Of a stretch of DNA of 64,000 bases, positions 9,966 through 25,000 are shown piece after piece. Origin of the DNA: Sthenelais limicola (lineage: Eukaryota; Annelida; Polychaeta; Phyllodocida; Sigalionidae); NCBI GenBank assembly GCA_942159475.1, contig OW804094.1:132914755-132978754 (forward strand). Reading direction: 5' to 3'. Both the position numbers and the translations under genes were made by a program. The stretch's first letter is position 1. Each line of letters begins with the position of its first letter. Under the pieces are notes generated by a model, which saw only the letters and a program-made list of their open reading frames with translations, was not told the DNA's origin and searched no databases.

Positions 9966-12900
9966 GAAAAGTGTACTAGTGGTATTCAGATCGAATACTA
10001 GTGTGGATTTTGCAAAATAATAATTAAGTGGACTCTATGATAATCACTCCGAGATATTATGTTAAACTGCATAATCTTTGAGACTAAATATGTAGGACTG
10101 CATCCCATTTGCATGTACACAATTCCTTGTATACCTTCAGCGATGCACTATGAGTTAAAAGCTGTATGAGTATAATATTGGATTGAAATGTGCACACAAA
10201 TACGCAACATATCTCTAATGAATAGAGGTTACCATGTAGTATACCCCTATTTGAGAGAAAACGAAAGAAAAACATTTACAGTGTAAAAGAATTGTGAATG
10301 TCTGTGTGCTGTTTCTCTTTGGGACATGAATGCTCTGGCTTTACCTGACGAACTTAATCTATTACCGAGGAATTTGTTGATTATATTAATATATAATGCT
10401 TTCAATTATTAGTGAGCCCCACATTTCCTATCACGACTCCAATTCATGAATAAGCATAATTTCCCTAAGGAAAGGTGGTTTGCATTTCAGTTCTTGCTTA
10501 TAGAGTGAAGTGATTAGTTGCCAGACATGCTCGTACAGATTCACTTAGTGCAACATTTCCTCTTGTGTAATCATACAATGATGTGCAATTACATGATGGT
10601 TTGGAGTTGTACGTGTTTGCCATTGTTTAATCGCGTACGGGCAGGGTAGTGTGCTTTTTGCCCTGGGATGAGTCCTAACGTCTTGCTCAGCAATGCTCAA
10701 TATGGACAGAAAACAAACTGTCCCAATTGCATGTGCATCAGAGCTTTTGGACCATTGTCACAAATATTGTTCCGAAACCTATATTGATCAACATGCACTC
10801 TTCTTCGCTGCATGTATGTTTGTTTGTACGTTACTACCTTTCTGAGACTAGCTGCTTCGGCTTGGTAAATCATTGACATGTTATTTATGGGTTAATTAAA
10901 CTGTGTAATGACATTGTATACATATTATTCTTGGCTATAGTTGGTGCTTACTCAGAGATCACTCTAATATATATATACTGAATACAACCTCGCTTTTACC
11001 AATCGGAGGGAAAGAAATGTGTGTATCTAAAAATGAACGATGCCATTGTATATCAGCTCAATCTCTTTTATATCAAAATAGATGACTATTGGTCCGAGAT
11101 CCAAACCAATTTTACTGTTTACAAATTACAACTACCTCATCGTACTCCCAAAGATCCATTAAAATGTATGTTTGTTCTGTGATTGTGTGATGGGTGTTAC
11201 TGAAATCTACAGTGCTTTAAATTTAGAAATGTTCATCTATGTGTATTGAGGATGTTTGTGCACGTTCACACCTCAAGATAGTAGTTGCCTACTCATTGGC
11301 TGATAAATGCCCACTTTGTTATAGATTGATGAACCTGGAAACGCTTTAAAATATTATGTGATGCTCGAGGGTGCATCCATTCTTGCCGGGCGAACTTAGA
11401 TATATCACTTAGACTTGAACGAGTTACATACCTCCTAAATGATATCAAGCGTGATAGATAGCCGTGTTCACTTTAAATATAGAAATTATAGAGTTCTAAG
11501 ACTATTGTAACATTTCAGATACATATAATAGTTTTCTATCCCTGAAGTTATCTTTATCCAGATTTTAAAAAGTAAATCGTCTTGAGCTAGTTATTGATTT
11601 TCAATTGTTGGAACTTTGTGCCATAATACCTTTCACTATCTCGTAAGGTGTTTTCCTTGTACTGATTTCGAGTTTCTGTTAGTAGAGGTTGCTTTCACTC
11701 ATTTCCAATCTAAGAATAAGCAAAGGAAATTGTCTAATGCAACTTAATACAATGGACGGGCGAATAGGTTGCCTTCATGTGAACTTGTACCAAAGCTACG
11801 GATTGCAATTATGACTGACTTTATGATGTATACCTCAAATAATACCTCCCATTTCTATCATTACTGTTCCGTCTTATAGGGTCTTTCATAAGCTCTTTAA
11901 AGAAGGATATAGACATACATATTTCTGGAGAAAGTTATATGTCTGCACATGCTCATGCTTTGTTGCGTCGATGTCTTTTACCAGCTGAAATATTCATGCT
12001 TGTTGGTGGAATTATTGACTATTATAACCCAAGTTAAAGATGTCACATTGCTTTAATCCTTTCCGTTATCTTTTTTCTGGCGTTCGTTTGTTGAAGAGGC
12101 ACTGCGAATAGTGATTTAATGAGACTGAGATACTTTCTATTCTTCATAAAGTTTCTCCCCTTTCTATTCTTGGAATAGGTATTGCATCAATATAGTCTTA
12201 GAGCTATTTATGTTGCGTGAAATCAAAGCTTGTTATACTTTTAAACTATAGTTGGGAAGATGTGCTTGTTATCTTGTGGATACTATGGTGCACTTAAATC
12301 TGCGTGACTGGTATCTTTATATAAAAATTACCCTTTAAAGTTACTTCGAGTTTTTAATAATATCTTGGTTAATGGCCAACTTGTTCACCTAATTTTGTGA
12401 TGTGTGATGTTTAAATCTGAAGGATAGATAGCCGTGTCCAGATATTGTTAGAAATAACGAAAATATCTACTCACCAGGGTGAAAAGGTTGGGCAAAAAAG
12501 GTGGGTTTTCCGGCCCCCCCCCCCCCCTCTCACTACCTGAGAAAAACCAATTCCAATTCTTTTTATTTTTATACCAAAAAAAGCTAATTAAAGCACCAAC
12601 ACTAGCATTCCTGACCAGAAAACCGTGAAAACAGATTTCTCTTGTTTAAAATGTTGCAAAATAAACATTTTGTTCAGCTTTTGAAGGGTGGTTTCCACAA
12701 AAAAAGTTACCCCTCCCCTACCAAGTTTTCTACTATTAATATTATAAACCGGAAATCCTCCCTTTTTCACTTAGCCGTAGAGACAAGTGATCAAAGTGTG
12801 TATATAAACCTTGTTGTAAATGTTTGTAGTCGTTTTGCTGAGCTGAAGAACTATTACATCGAGTGCTTAATAATAAAACACAGTCCGAATAATGGTGAGA

Positions 12901-15900
12901 CATTTTGGTAGTACACTTTGATTATATCAGCTTTGATAATCTGATGAAAAAAATATTATTGTGACATTGTGGACATTCCATGTTATCTCGCCTCAGAACT
13001 CAACATAATCGATTTGATGTTCAGTAGAATGGGCACGTATTGGTACCTGATGACTATATATGAATGCAGTTAGGTTCTAAGTGAGTTGCTACAAATAATT
13101 ATTTATTGTGTGGAAGATGATATAATACTGTTGGTGGCTGTGGCTACCGCATGAGAAATAAATCACTGCGAATCATAGTAATAATTGTGAGTGTACATGT
13201 TAAACATTTTATTCATTGTATCATTATTACCCCACCTTGCGAGGTGTTCAATATAATAAATAAGTAGCCTCTCAACATTATTGGTATTACCTGAGCTGAT
13301 GGTATCTTTGTTAGGTTGATTATTGTTATACTTCTTTATGTTGAACTGGAAGGAACGAAGGGATCTGCTTAGTACACCCATTCTTTGTTTAAAATAATTG
13401 TTTATTGATGTAAATGCTGGATAATTGTCACGGCCTGTCTGCATTAGGCCTGGCTTTGCTGTATTAAATACGCTATTCAATATTAAAAAAACACTCCTTG
13501 TATTCTTTTACATGATTGTTGTTTCTTTTTCGTTTCATTGCTTTGTTTCCGTCCAATTTTCACGAGTCTTCATCTTTTAACCCACATATTGAACCCTGTG
13601 CTGCAAACCGACCTCTAAAATGAACCCGAGAATTATACAACTCCCATTGCATTGACTCATCGAGCGCTTGAAATAAACTCAATACTAAATGCCAATTAAC
13701 CCAAATTAAACTAATCCTTTTAACATTATTGGTAAGGGCTATTTATGGGGTTATTCCTTCTCGAAAATAAACTCAGAAACATGTAATTTGGATCTATAAA
13801 CACTCCATGGTTCTGGTAGGCCGGCCTTGGGTCTCAGTCGCGCAGCCAGTGCCCTGGTTACATCAGCAAGGAAATATATAAATATAACCATTACCTCCCA
13901 GTGGGTTGCATAACGCCAGGAAAGATTACACAAGCACATGTCTACATGGGTGGGTAAAATATGGATATCAGACATTTGATCACTATTTTACTTCTTTCTA
14001 AAGAAGTGAGCACTATTACTTTTAATTATTAAGTTTTAGAAATTATTAAGTTGGTTGGCCTGCAAGATTTTTTAAAAACTAAAAAAACATAGTATCCACC
14101 ATTTGAATTGTCTTAGGTTGCGCTTAGTCCTACTGGTAACAAATCATTGCACTAGGTGTCGCTATGTGGTAGTGAACACACAATGGACGGTTCTACTTCT
14201 AGCCATTATGGGGACAATCGAGGTGAATCTAGACTAGGAGATGTTGTCATTCGGGTATGTCCAAAGTTATTGTGGTAGATTTGATAGATTCCTCATTTCA
14301 GGGGGTTGCAAATTTGAGCAAATCAAGACAAAACATATATCTATATAAAATGATAACTTTATTCAACGTATCCCACATCATATAATATATTCGGATACAA
14401 TAGATATTATACAACTTCAAACGCTCTTTTTTATATTTTCTCCCATTTATTCACGCACACACACATATGTATGTATAAGTTGTGACCGACTCAACGCTGT
14501 GACCATTGATCCAATGATAATCCATCTCACACTGAACCGAAGGCCATAAGATATTTGAGATTTGGCATTACCAACTTTGTCATAACACTGAAATCAGTCC
14601 TTAGCGAATACAAAATATCGACTTGTCTAAAGCACTTGATGGCATACAATAATCCAATTAGCTAATTTTATTAATTATTAATTATTGCCTTCGTGATCGC
14701 CAGAAACAAACACATTCTCAACAACAACAATGTTGCACACACTATATAATATATATAGAGATGAGACGATTGTTGACATCAATATACATAAGAGAAACCT
14801 TATCAAAGTTATCAGATATAGTATCACTATCGCATAATCATTGAGACCAAGTAACTTGATGGTAACAAAGGCTACGGACAATTTAAGCGATGTTTTTGGA
14901 TATTCGGTGGATGAGACACGCATAGACACACCAAAAACTTGGCACCAATGCGTGTGGTTTGATAAGCGTCTTGCACAGCTAGTTGGCTGGTGGGGACAGA
15001 TCACGCGAATGCGTTCAATAATCACAATAATGTGCTTTCTAAATGTTATTGCCTGCAATAATAAAGATTTCACCAACGTCTATGGATCTGCATTTATTGT
15101 TAAACACCTTTTTTCTCGTGAAGGTTATAAAAACCAAGGGCACAAATCCTTCAATACAAATACAACTTTGGCACTGCAATGTGTTTTCTGGAGTGATTTC
15201 AATGAGTATTTTTGACACAAAACATTAACAGCGGAAGAGCGAGTCTGGAGTGCAACAGATAGTTCACAAAGGCCATTTATAAGCAGAAATTCTAGCTCTT
15301 CAAAATGACACTTACATAGGAACCTGATACTTTCAGTTGCTAATAAAATCGTCTGCAGCAGTCGGTCAGTTTCTAAAATAAATACTTTCTAGACACCATT
15401 CTCTCACGTGGTACATAGGAAAATAGGGTTTAGTACGGTGAACTCATCTCTCCTCAAGATATTGCACCATAAATTGCTAAAACAGGAACCGCTGTCAAGA
15501 AGCCAATTAACTCGAGCATACTAATGGTCATCACTGTCAAGTAAAGAGTGAGAGGTGATTTGAATAAATAAGTCGGTACATCCAACACAAGCACAAACCC
15601 TTCATTACCTGCAGAACACATAATATATATGTCTCTAATTGTGTATAATACAAAGTATACAAATGTACTGTGCCAGATTGTCTATTCAGATCAACATTAT
15701 AGAGTGGAATTAAACATTCAGTATCAATTGATTGCCCTCTTAAATAATCCATGGAAAAGCGGACTAAATCAATTATGTTTGGCAAATACAGTTTCGATGG
15801 ATTTTTATGTTAATTAAAATTAAGTCGATTCTTTAACAATCAAGGGTATGTACACAAATAATTAATATATAAGTACGAGCATTCTATATAATGGCTTCAG

Positions 15901-18736
15901 GACATTACATGGGAACAGGCCAATGTTCAACACAATCTAAATATTCTAATAGATACTCTCAAATAATTTAAGTCACCACTTAGTCATCGCCTCCTACAAA
16001 GAAGTTACTAAACAAACCTTAAACACTTTGTACCGAATAAATAAATAACATTAGTATTCGAACACAAAATAGTTACAAATGTATACAATAGGTAAACAAT
16101 CATTATTATGCTAAACGGATGCTTGGCACCTTTCGATCGGGACCTCCAAGGAAGTGATTCTTTATTTGTTTAATTACTTTGAGATACTATTTTAACTCAT
16201 TTATTGCTATTATTGTATTTATGCATAATTCTTCAACAAGGCCTTCCCGGACGTTATCATAATCTCCTCTCGCAACTCTACATAATCTTTAATTGATAAA
16301 TATTCTGCTGATATCCTCTCAAATGTTGAGGTATGTCACAAGTTTATCAAATACAGGCATCGGGTTGAAATCAAGAGTCAACATCCTCATTCAGCAGAAA
16401 AGCCGAACAATTAAACATTGATAATAACAGGTTAGCTTAACCTTGATCACCATTGAGCATAAAAACAGATTTGATTTTCTATAATTTCGTTAATCAGAAC
16501 CGTACAATGTAACCAAATACTTTTGAGAACAGGTTGACCAGATTAAAAAAATATATGAAGTGTTTACCGGGTTGAAATGTCAGTCAGTCCAACATGCATA
16601 ATAACATTATTCGAGCATTTTAGAGCCGCGAGCAGTAGATTTGAAAGAGTATTATGACTCGTGTACATACTTTGCTCTGAGAGATCTAACGGTCATGATT
16701 TATTTACAAAATTCACAATGGTGGAATATTTTGGAGTAACCGCCGCTCATTTTGATGAGAGCTGGGGCCTCAATCGTCGGAAGTTTAACACAAACATAAC
16801 CTTCAAGGGATAGCCAGCCTCACACAAAGGGCAAAGGACAGAGAATGGCAAACTCTTTACATGGAGAGTGCACAGATAATTCTGCCATAAGGGTAGTACC
16901 GAATACTTGGGCTTGTCATTATTTGGCCTGGGGAGGATCATTCTAACAACAGGAGGAGGAGATTTCCTAACATCATCGTCATCATTACCGTTATAAATGC
17001 ATAATACCAGACATGAATTGAGTATGAGTAATAATAACAATAATATTAATCTCAAAGTATACTGACAAATAATCAGTTTGGTCATTTATATACTATATAT
17101 AATATATTAATGTATAAAAATACCTATACAATGTTTCATTGTATTTGAGCCCAGGGTCACTGCACATTTGCGATCGGTACATTAATATCTGACACACAGC
17201 ATGCACACACAATGAGATTATAGAGGGCAGCACATGACCCGAGAGAGCGGTGGGTAGCATGACCCATTCCCAACAAATGCTAGTTCTCTAATCACTTCCC
17301 CATAGGGGAATCACTGTGGTTCCCATGGTTACCGCTTGCTCGAGAGGACATTTATACATATATGTATGCATGCATCCAATAAGAATCTTTGTCAAAAATA
17401 GAATGGCACCAACCAAACTACAAGACCATTATCAAGGTTCTGATAATAACAATAAGGAAATCACAAATAGAAATAGGTGAATAATCATTTTCTACAAAAA
17501 TAAAATGAATAAGGGGGAAATGTAAATATACAATTTTAACGGCCGATTCGAATCACATCTAATAATCGGTCCCAATTTCATTAGAAAGAATAAAGGACAA
17601 TATTATTTTTATAATGTGATTTTACTTAGGCATATTATGCTATAATCAATAGATCGTTGATACTTGAATAGATAATGAAAATAATAACACAGAACCTCTT
17701 ATCCATTCAATCTTGAAATATATAGCTATTTTCCCATGGGTTTATCGGTAAGAATATAAATAATTATATTCTTGTACACATCGCGGGTTATGTAACAAGA
17801 TGGATGGTTAACAACAAGTCTAACTCGTAGTCACCATTTCATGTGTTGTGGCAGCGTTGTTACCGGAATAAAATGTAAATGAATATTTGCTAAACAATCC
17901 AAAGATTAATCCGGTTCTCCAAGAACGAATGATGACTTGCATTTAAAAGAAGGGGTTAAGAATAAACTAAGTATATTTATATTTGTTTTATATTTCCTTC
18001 TTTCCCCTTACGTCTAACATGTTAAATGTAAGCTTCAATTGAAAATAGCAATGTCGCATTGTAATATTGCTCCAAAATAAATAATAAAAAAACTTACTTA
18101 AATTTTCTCAGACGGCAGTGTATTATACACTGGATTCATTCCCAATTGCTTAAAGTGACATGATTACAACATTTTCTTTAAAACAATTATAGACAAAGCT
18201 TACTCTTCTCTCGGTGCACAGTGTCAAATGTACACTTTCATTCCTACAAAGGACATTCATAGAATGGATTGCAAATGTGTGTGGGTTTGGGGGAGGGGGG
18301 AGACATTAAAAGTGTCGTTACACAACAGGGCAGACTGGGGAGTACACTAACTCCTTTAGATCTACAATTCAAACAGGGATTATGTCAGTAGCAATTTAGT
18401 AATTTGGTGGGCAGATTCTGGCGGGAGTAAACATTGAGGAGAATGTTGGATTCAAGAGATTCTAACCTTTTCAAAGCATGACACCTCCCTCCGTATACTC
18501 GCATTTCAAATTCATCTCACACTCAATATATTTTAGTTTCCCCTCATCATAACGCACAAGTCACTGGACATCTAGTACGGTACATGTTTTGACATTCTCT
18601 TCCCCTCCCTCCCAAATTTCCAATATAGTTCAATGTTTCTCTACAGTCCACATATTACTGAAAATCAATCTCGATTGACAATTTCGAGCTTAAATGATTT
18701 TTGAGGAATTCTCCATCGTAACAATAATGCTTATTA

Positions 18737-18792
18737 GTGTTGTATTATATATTATACATTAAATAATACATTATATATAATATATATTATAT
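18737..18792. repeat. AT-rich imperfect palindrome downstream of POMGNT1
   Basis: The stretch is almost entirely A and T, with 'attatatatt', 'aataatacatt' and 'tatataatatata' blocks that pair with each other. It sits about 160 bp beyond the stop codon of the minus-strand gene, so it would fall in that gene's 3' UTR. The function is unknown. Confidence 0.5.
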
Positions 18793-18951
18793 TGCACATG
18801 GCTATCGAGACGGTGGCTAACTTACTGATCGCCACTGGCAGCACCATCTTTAGTTCAGAGTTTGAGTAGTAGGTTTAGTTAGAGGAGGCTGAAGCCGGTC
18901 CCTCCCTCCCTCTGTTTAACCTTGTAGTAACACTAGTTCCATACTCAGCCG

Positions 18952-19015
18952 CTATGTGGCGGGCTTGTTGGTGGAAGGCAGGAATATAGGTGTCACGTCA
19001 GCAGGTTTATGTTGT
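18952..19015 (-). CDS. POMGNT1: POMGNT1 exon 20 (terminal)
   Basis: Codes for the last codons (635 split to 655) and the TAG stop. It contains [11 protein letters not shown], matching the conserved C-terminal VTPIFL tail of the family. The acceptor is 'tttttacag|A', which completes an alanine codon begun in exon 19. Intron 19 (19016-19427) shows nothing notable. Confidence 0.9.
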
Positions 19016-22000
19016 CTGTAAAAACAAAATACCTATTTAGAAATCCACTAAGTGTTAAAAAAGAAGGGGAACTTGTTTAAACGCCGGACGTCCAACGTTT
19101 TGGTAAACTTGGAGTCCACATGCAACGAAAGGTTAACAAAATCATTTAGCACTCAATCGTGGCGCGGAAAGGTATACATAGTTTTTGGATAAGTACCACT
19201 GCATATCAGGCTTTGGTTGTCTATCATAGCTCGCTGTGTTCAAAAGGTGTTTTGAAGTGATAAAAACGTCTTTCTAAACAAGAATGGCCTCTATATAAGT
19301 TGTTCAGTGATTTGTTGATACAAATCTTGTCTATCGTACAGTCACGGCACATTTTATCATCATTCAATAAATTGGTTTTTCCAGTAAGATATATGGACGA
19401 TCAAATACAAGTTAATTCTGTACTTACGCATATGGAGAGGCGGGAACCCCAACAACTAAAACGTGATTACTTTTTAGGAATAGACGCCACATGCTCTGCA
19501 AAGAAGCGCAAACATATTGACATTGAAAATCAAGAAAGTAGAAGGACATTGTATAACAGGTGACCTTATAATCAGACCAACTGAATGACATTTTTACAAT
19601 TTCATTATGAGAAAGATGATAGTTTCAATTTGGACGGTATTGATATCCAAAGAAAAGTATCGCATATTTTGTTTTAGTAAACTTGGATTGATTAGGAAGG
19701 GTAGGTTTTACGGAGATAAACTATGCAGAACAAATCATGGTCATTCCACGTTACAACACATCCATGTGATGTGTCACAGAAAAATGGATCTCAAGTCGCC
19801 AAAAATGGATTTTGTGAGTGATGCCATCGTATTTGAAAAGATTATATCAGGCGGATTCCAACGGTGTTAATCCTTAGGAAATCTAAGATGTATTTTTTTA
19901 AAAGAAATGTTATTGGACAATATTCACATGCGTGATAGTTCTGCATTCCCAACTAAATCGACCCCCAAGATGTATTTATCTTTTTATGTTTAAAAAATAT
20001 ATTTCTGGATGGACATCTAGTAAAGTAATTAAATATATTCCCGTAGAATGACCTTACAAACGCATAGATATATCCATCACAGTCTCATTGAAATTCGGTA
20101 CTCATTTATAAGACTAAAAGCGCTAAACACCCCAACAAAGAAAACGTTGGTCTTTATCAAAATAAAGATAAATATTGCCTAAATAAAACTCAGAAAAAAG
20201 GAACCAGTTGTTTTAGCAGCCTAAACAGAATCTGACTGGTTACTCAGGGGAGGAGGAATATAGGCAAGCGGCAGCTCGAGCCATAAAGTCAACAGGACTG
20301 GCCCTAATACGGAGCAGGATACATTAATAATCAATGGTAAATAATGAGGATATTTGTAAACAAGGACAAAGAGGCACGTGTACCTTATGATAGCCTCTGG
20401 CATCCAAGTCCCAGATGTGGAAGCACTGAAAAGCAAATAATGGTCATGAACTGGAGACAACATCGCAATTAGCCATTCAGGGCTTGTCACATGAAGGCTT
20501 CTTAGCAGGAGATAGTGATTTACAGCCGGCCAATAAATTGCCACCAGGGAAAGGATATTGAAAAAACTAGAGGTCGTAAAATTCCAGTAATAAGGACACT
20601 GTTCGTGATAGCGTGGTAGATCCATAGGGATCCGTTTTAAAAAGTTCCAATATCTAAATTCTTGAGAATCAGTTACCCACGGAATGTGGTAATTAATAGG
20701 TATTGTTGACATAAAAATATATGGATGATAGCCTGGAGATGTTAAGTCATGGAAACATGGAATAGAGAGAGAAAAACTCAGGCACCTTGGCTACTTGCTT
20801 CCACGTGGAGTACTCTGTAGCTGTTGACATTTTAATATACATCACATAAGTCTGATCCTGAAACATAATGAAAAAGCGCCTTTAGAGCCAGCGATAAATA
20901 CAAATTGACGTGAAAAAGAGCGAAACAATATTGAACGTGTATGCGATCACAAGGAGGGCTTTGAAAGATCCGCTTTTAAAAGGCTAGAACTACTTAAGTC
21001 TCAGGCCTCCTGAACCATTTATATTCCGTATTTTACATCCTCAGAGCTGGGTGGGTGAATGACCGTAGCACTGTATCTTGGTTAGCCTAAAGCTGCATTC
21101 CCAACTAAATCGACCCAAAACTATTTTTTTCAATTTTCCACCTTCATCATTCATTAGCGCTTAGAATAGAAGATTTAAATACTGAAAGTGAAGAAGAATT
21201 GGTACGTCCCCCGTTTTTTATGAGTTCTTTTTTTCTCTTTCGAAATCTTCATTATTTTCTATAGTGGCAATTTAGGTTAAAAAGGATTAATAGTGCAATA
21301 GGTAATTCTTGATATACCTATCTAGGCAGTGCTACCCTGAAAAATGTTCAATTTCATTGAGGAAGTTTACAAAAACGAAAGTGTGCCATATTAAGATTAG
21401 TGGCATTTTACCGAAATGAATAATTTGGTTGATAAATTGGTTTTACACCAAGAACAGGCCAAATTCCTTTAATAATTGTGTCTTTTTGAGGGTGTGGGGT
21501 GTGGGTGTGGGGATCGATATGCTACAAAACATTTTACGTTTGACAGAAATTAGCCGGGAATGCTACTTTAAAAGCCTGAGATATCTATGACAATACAAAC
21601 AAGTAACTGTAAATAAGACTACGATGATGAGGTAATAATTCGAATGAAACCTATGATTGTATATCCATACAGATGATGTATTCAACAAATGAACTCAAGG
21701 GTAATATGGATGACTTCACTAATAAATAACAGCCACCATTTTTTATGAATCAGTCAAAGATCATTTGCAAGTTATTCTAGAAAGGAATAAAAATCATAAT
21801 TACCTTGGTATCAGGGATAAAGGACTCTTCACAGGGCGACTTACTATGGTCTAACACAGTAGCACTTTTTAATAAATTATGCACGACTTCCTCGTAATTA
21901 TCTTTCAATATGCTGGAGAAAAAATAGAGCATTTGTAACTAAATCCATTCAGCAACAATTTATGGAAGGGAACAGGAGAAAATTTAAAAGGTGCAAGCGA

Positions 22001-25000
22001 TAGTATGACCTATCCCGGATACTTCAATCGTTATCAAATGCTGATTTTTGATTCAAACTAACTCTCACAGGAATGTTATCAGATGTTAATTAAGTCCAAT
22101 CATGATAAGATGAACCGAGACGGAATAGGACACGTTTTTGTACAAGAAGGCAATAACTCACCTATCCACATCTTTCAATTTGACATGAGGGATTGTGTTA
22201 AAGGATTTCTTGGAAAAATAGCTTTCTTGAAAGTAAGGATTCATGTTCAAGCCTTTCGTTCCAAAGTGAAAGGTCCGCGACACATCGGGTATGACACACT
22301 CGCGGCCTTTCCTCACAGATGGTGTGCGCATCCACATGTCCCAATCCCATAACTGCAAATGGAATAAATTAACATTAATTAAACTTTTAACGTAATAAAC
22401 ATACTGTCAAAAAAACAACAACATTAATTATATAGGAATTATGTAACATGCTATATATGGCAGTCACCTAAGGCGAAGGTATCATACACACAGGAATACT
22501 GGGCTCGAATACCTGAGCTGTTTGATGAGACTCCGACTGTTATCAACCAAAAAACCAAATAAAGATGTTGTAAAGTGATTCACTTAAATTGTATCCTCCA
22601 ATACAGATTACACTAGTCCACTCTCCCACACACATACACATTTAGAGTTCGACCCTATCCTGCTTTACTGGCCGATATAAACGATTATATTTTAAATAAC
22701 TTAATTATTTTCGACCGGGGCCACGAGGAGGATGGCCATATCAATTGATTTTATCTAGTACTGTTCCGATATTAACGATTACTGTAATAACAGTGGATTC
22801 ATATAAAATGTGAGTAGAAATTACCATAATAGATATAATATCCATTATGGTAATACCATAATGATATTGGCGTATAATAAATAAAAACTTACTTTCTCTG
22901 GCGTAGGCCAATTGGGCTCCAACTCATTTTTATATAAAGATCGTTTCAGCATCCAACCAAGGCCTGGCATTGTCTCAACGCGGTACAATAATTGTTGGTC
23001 CTTACAGCTGTGTTCGTAACCCTGAAACAGGAAAACTGTGAATCAAAAACCATCCAATATGCACATTCTGTGTGGAAACGTGAAAGAACAAATGGGTTCA
23101 AGTACAAAGTGCAAACCCCAATATGACACACCCAACCTTTTGAAAAAGCAAGTTCTAAACCGTTCTCAAAACGCGATACCCTATCATGAAAGCAAAGGGT
23201 TACGTCAATAAAATAGGAAATTGGTCTAGTGGGTGGAGGGGTGGGGGGGGGGGGGGGGGGGGAAGAGAGATACCCCGAACAATAAACCATCGCTGAAGAC
23301 GGAACTGGGCCAATGCGTGCCCTTAGCGACAAACCGAGCAACCCATTTCCGCTCCCAATGCCAACAAGAAGAATTGATAAAAGGTTCCAGTTTAAACACA
23401 AGATTCCGTACTTCTTTTCCTTTTTGATATCCCCCCCCCCCCCCCCCCTAAACAAAAAATAAGAATTCTTTGTTGGAGGATGAACAGTGGTATCACGGTT
23501 AAAGGGGTGGGGCAGAGTTGAACCCAAGCATATACATAGAACACAAATGAGGAACATTCTATAGTGATGAGGACACTATAACAGCTCAACGGAGCACTGA
23601 TGATATGATACATTTGTTAAGAAAGACGCATGTAATGGGGTCATAAGAGGCATTCTAATGATGACCTTCCCTAGGAAGAATTAAATCATGAAGGTACAGT
23701 GCTCTAATGCACTTATGCATCAAAGCTTTGAAGGGGATAAAAGTATGGCCGGGGGTGGGGGTGTTGTAGTTATTGCTGTACATAAGCCAATGATGTATTT
23801 AACAAGTTTTATATTCAGATTTGATAGCAATCACCGTTTTTAACTTTTACTTCGTGAGTCACTCAGTGTATGATGTAAGAGGGGCAGGTCAGGGGAAGGT
23901 GTACAGCAAGAAAATGATAATCTTGGGAAAACTATATTCAAAAGGCCATTTCATAGATTCCAACAGGATTCAAGGCCATCATATGATGATTTTCCAGGCC
24001 CTTGTACCAAAATGCCAATTGTCGAGGCTTTTCCAGGCCCTGAGGAGACCGTTACAAAACGTACTATACGCCGCCCCAACTACTTTATGATCACAGTTTT
24101 CCATATGGTAAAAACAAGTAAAAAGTGTAAAGCGTGATCTACAAAAGGTTCAAATACAACACGAGCACTTTTATTGGAAAGGCTAGCGCTTTGAACATAA
24201 AGGGCTAAATGCCATTACTTACCTGATCATTCCAGGCAGAAATACAGTATAAGGACTGGTCTTTATCCAGCAGATCGACTGTCTGGTGGAAATAACTGCA
24301 AAAAAAATTACATAAAATAAGGCTAGTGCATCGATTATGAGCCAGGCATGATAAATTGCATAGAGGAAAATCGGATGTTTAGGAAATGACAGAAACATTA
24401 TCACATCATTCCCTCGACATGGGCCTGAACTAACATTAATCGTCGGCTTATCATCTATCTGATTAAATAAAACTGCATCGCACTTCCGAATATTGGTAAT
24501 GTTCTAATAGCAATTCAGATGAGTTATGTCAATCTCGACGCCAGACAATTTTATAGCGCAGGCAACAACTTGTGTTTTTTCCCGCTCACAATATTTGCCC
24601 ACCATAAGGATAGAATAAGTCATTATTGACATTCATGAGCAAGGTGCTTTAACCAAGGAGCAATTTTGAGGAAGCTTATAGCGGTTTGTATTGCATTTAA
24701 TGGCATGACGCTGTGCCCGGTAATGTCTCATGAGTGGAAGCACAACCAACAGGTGCAAAAAAGACAAACTCTAATTTTAGGGTCGCTTCCCGAGAGAAAA
24801 GATAAACAGATATAATCGCGTGCTACCTTTTGTAGTGAAGATTTCACTTTGACAACAAAGATACGCAGAATTTTCAAAGACTGTTAAAGCTGCATTACCA
24901 ATAAATTTCCGTAAAAAAATGAAATCTTTTGTATCTGGTGGGTCTATTCTACTGCAACCCATCAGAAAGTCACCAAGACGGACTATCATATAAAGAATTC

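Larger units (their letters stand above)
8726..18951. other. Region between the two convergent gene 3' ends
   Basis: No supported coding exon lies here. The left part probably holds the 3' UTR of the bZIP gene; an AATAAA occurs at 9546-9551 and others lie near 12659 and 12869. The right part probably holds the 3' UTR of the minus-strand gene; AATAAA on that strand occurs at 16699-16704 and 14358-14363. None of these is proven. Other contents are a 'taca'-rich stretch at about 8820-8945, a perfect tandem duplication at 9844-9965, a C run at 12514-12527 and an AT-rich self-complementary stretch at 18737-18792. Confidence 0.5.

Noticed and set aside
14678..15076. 132-residue minus-strand frame and opposing 124-residue plus-strand frame (14841-15215)
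   Set aside because: Overlapping antisense frames with no domain and no splice or promoter support in AT-rich DNA; possibly part of a 3' UTR.
20221..20712. 163-residue minus-strand open frame with hydrophobic stretches
   Set aside because: It overlaps POMGNT1 exon 18 in a different reading frame. The real exon is only 42 bp with clean splice sites and a family match, and the long frame resembles no protein I know.
22946..23557. 203-residue minus-strand open frame
   Set aside because: It covers part of exon 14 in the wrong frame and runs through C and G homopolymers; its proline and glycine runs are artefacts.
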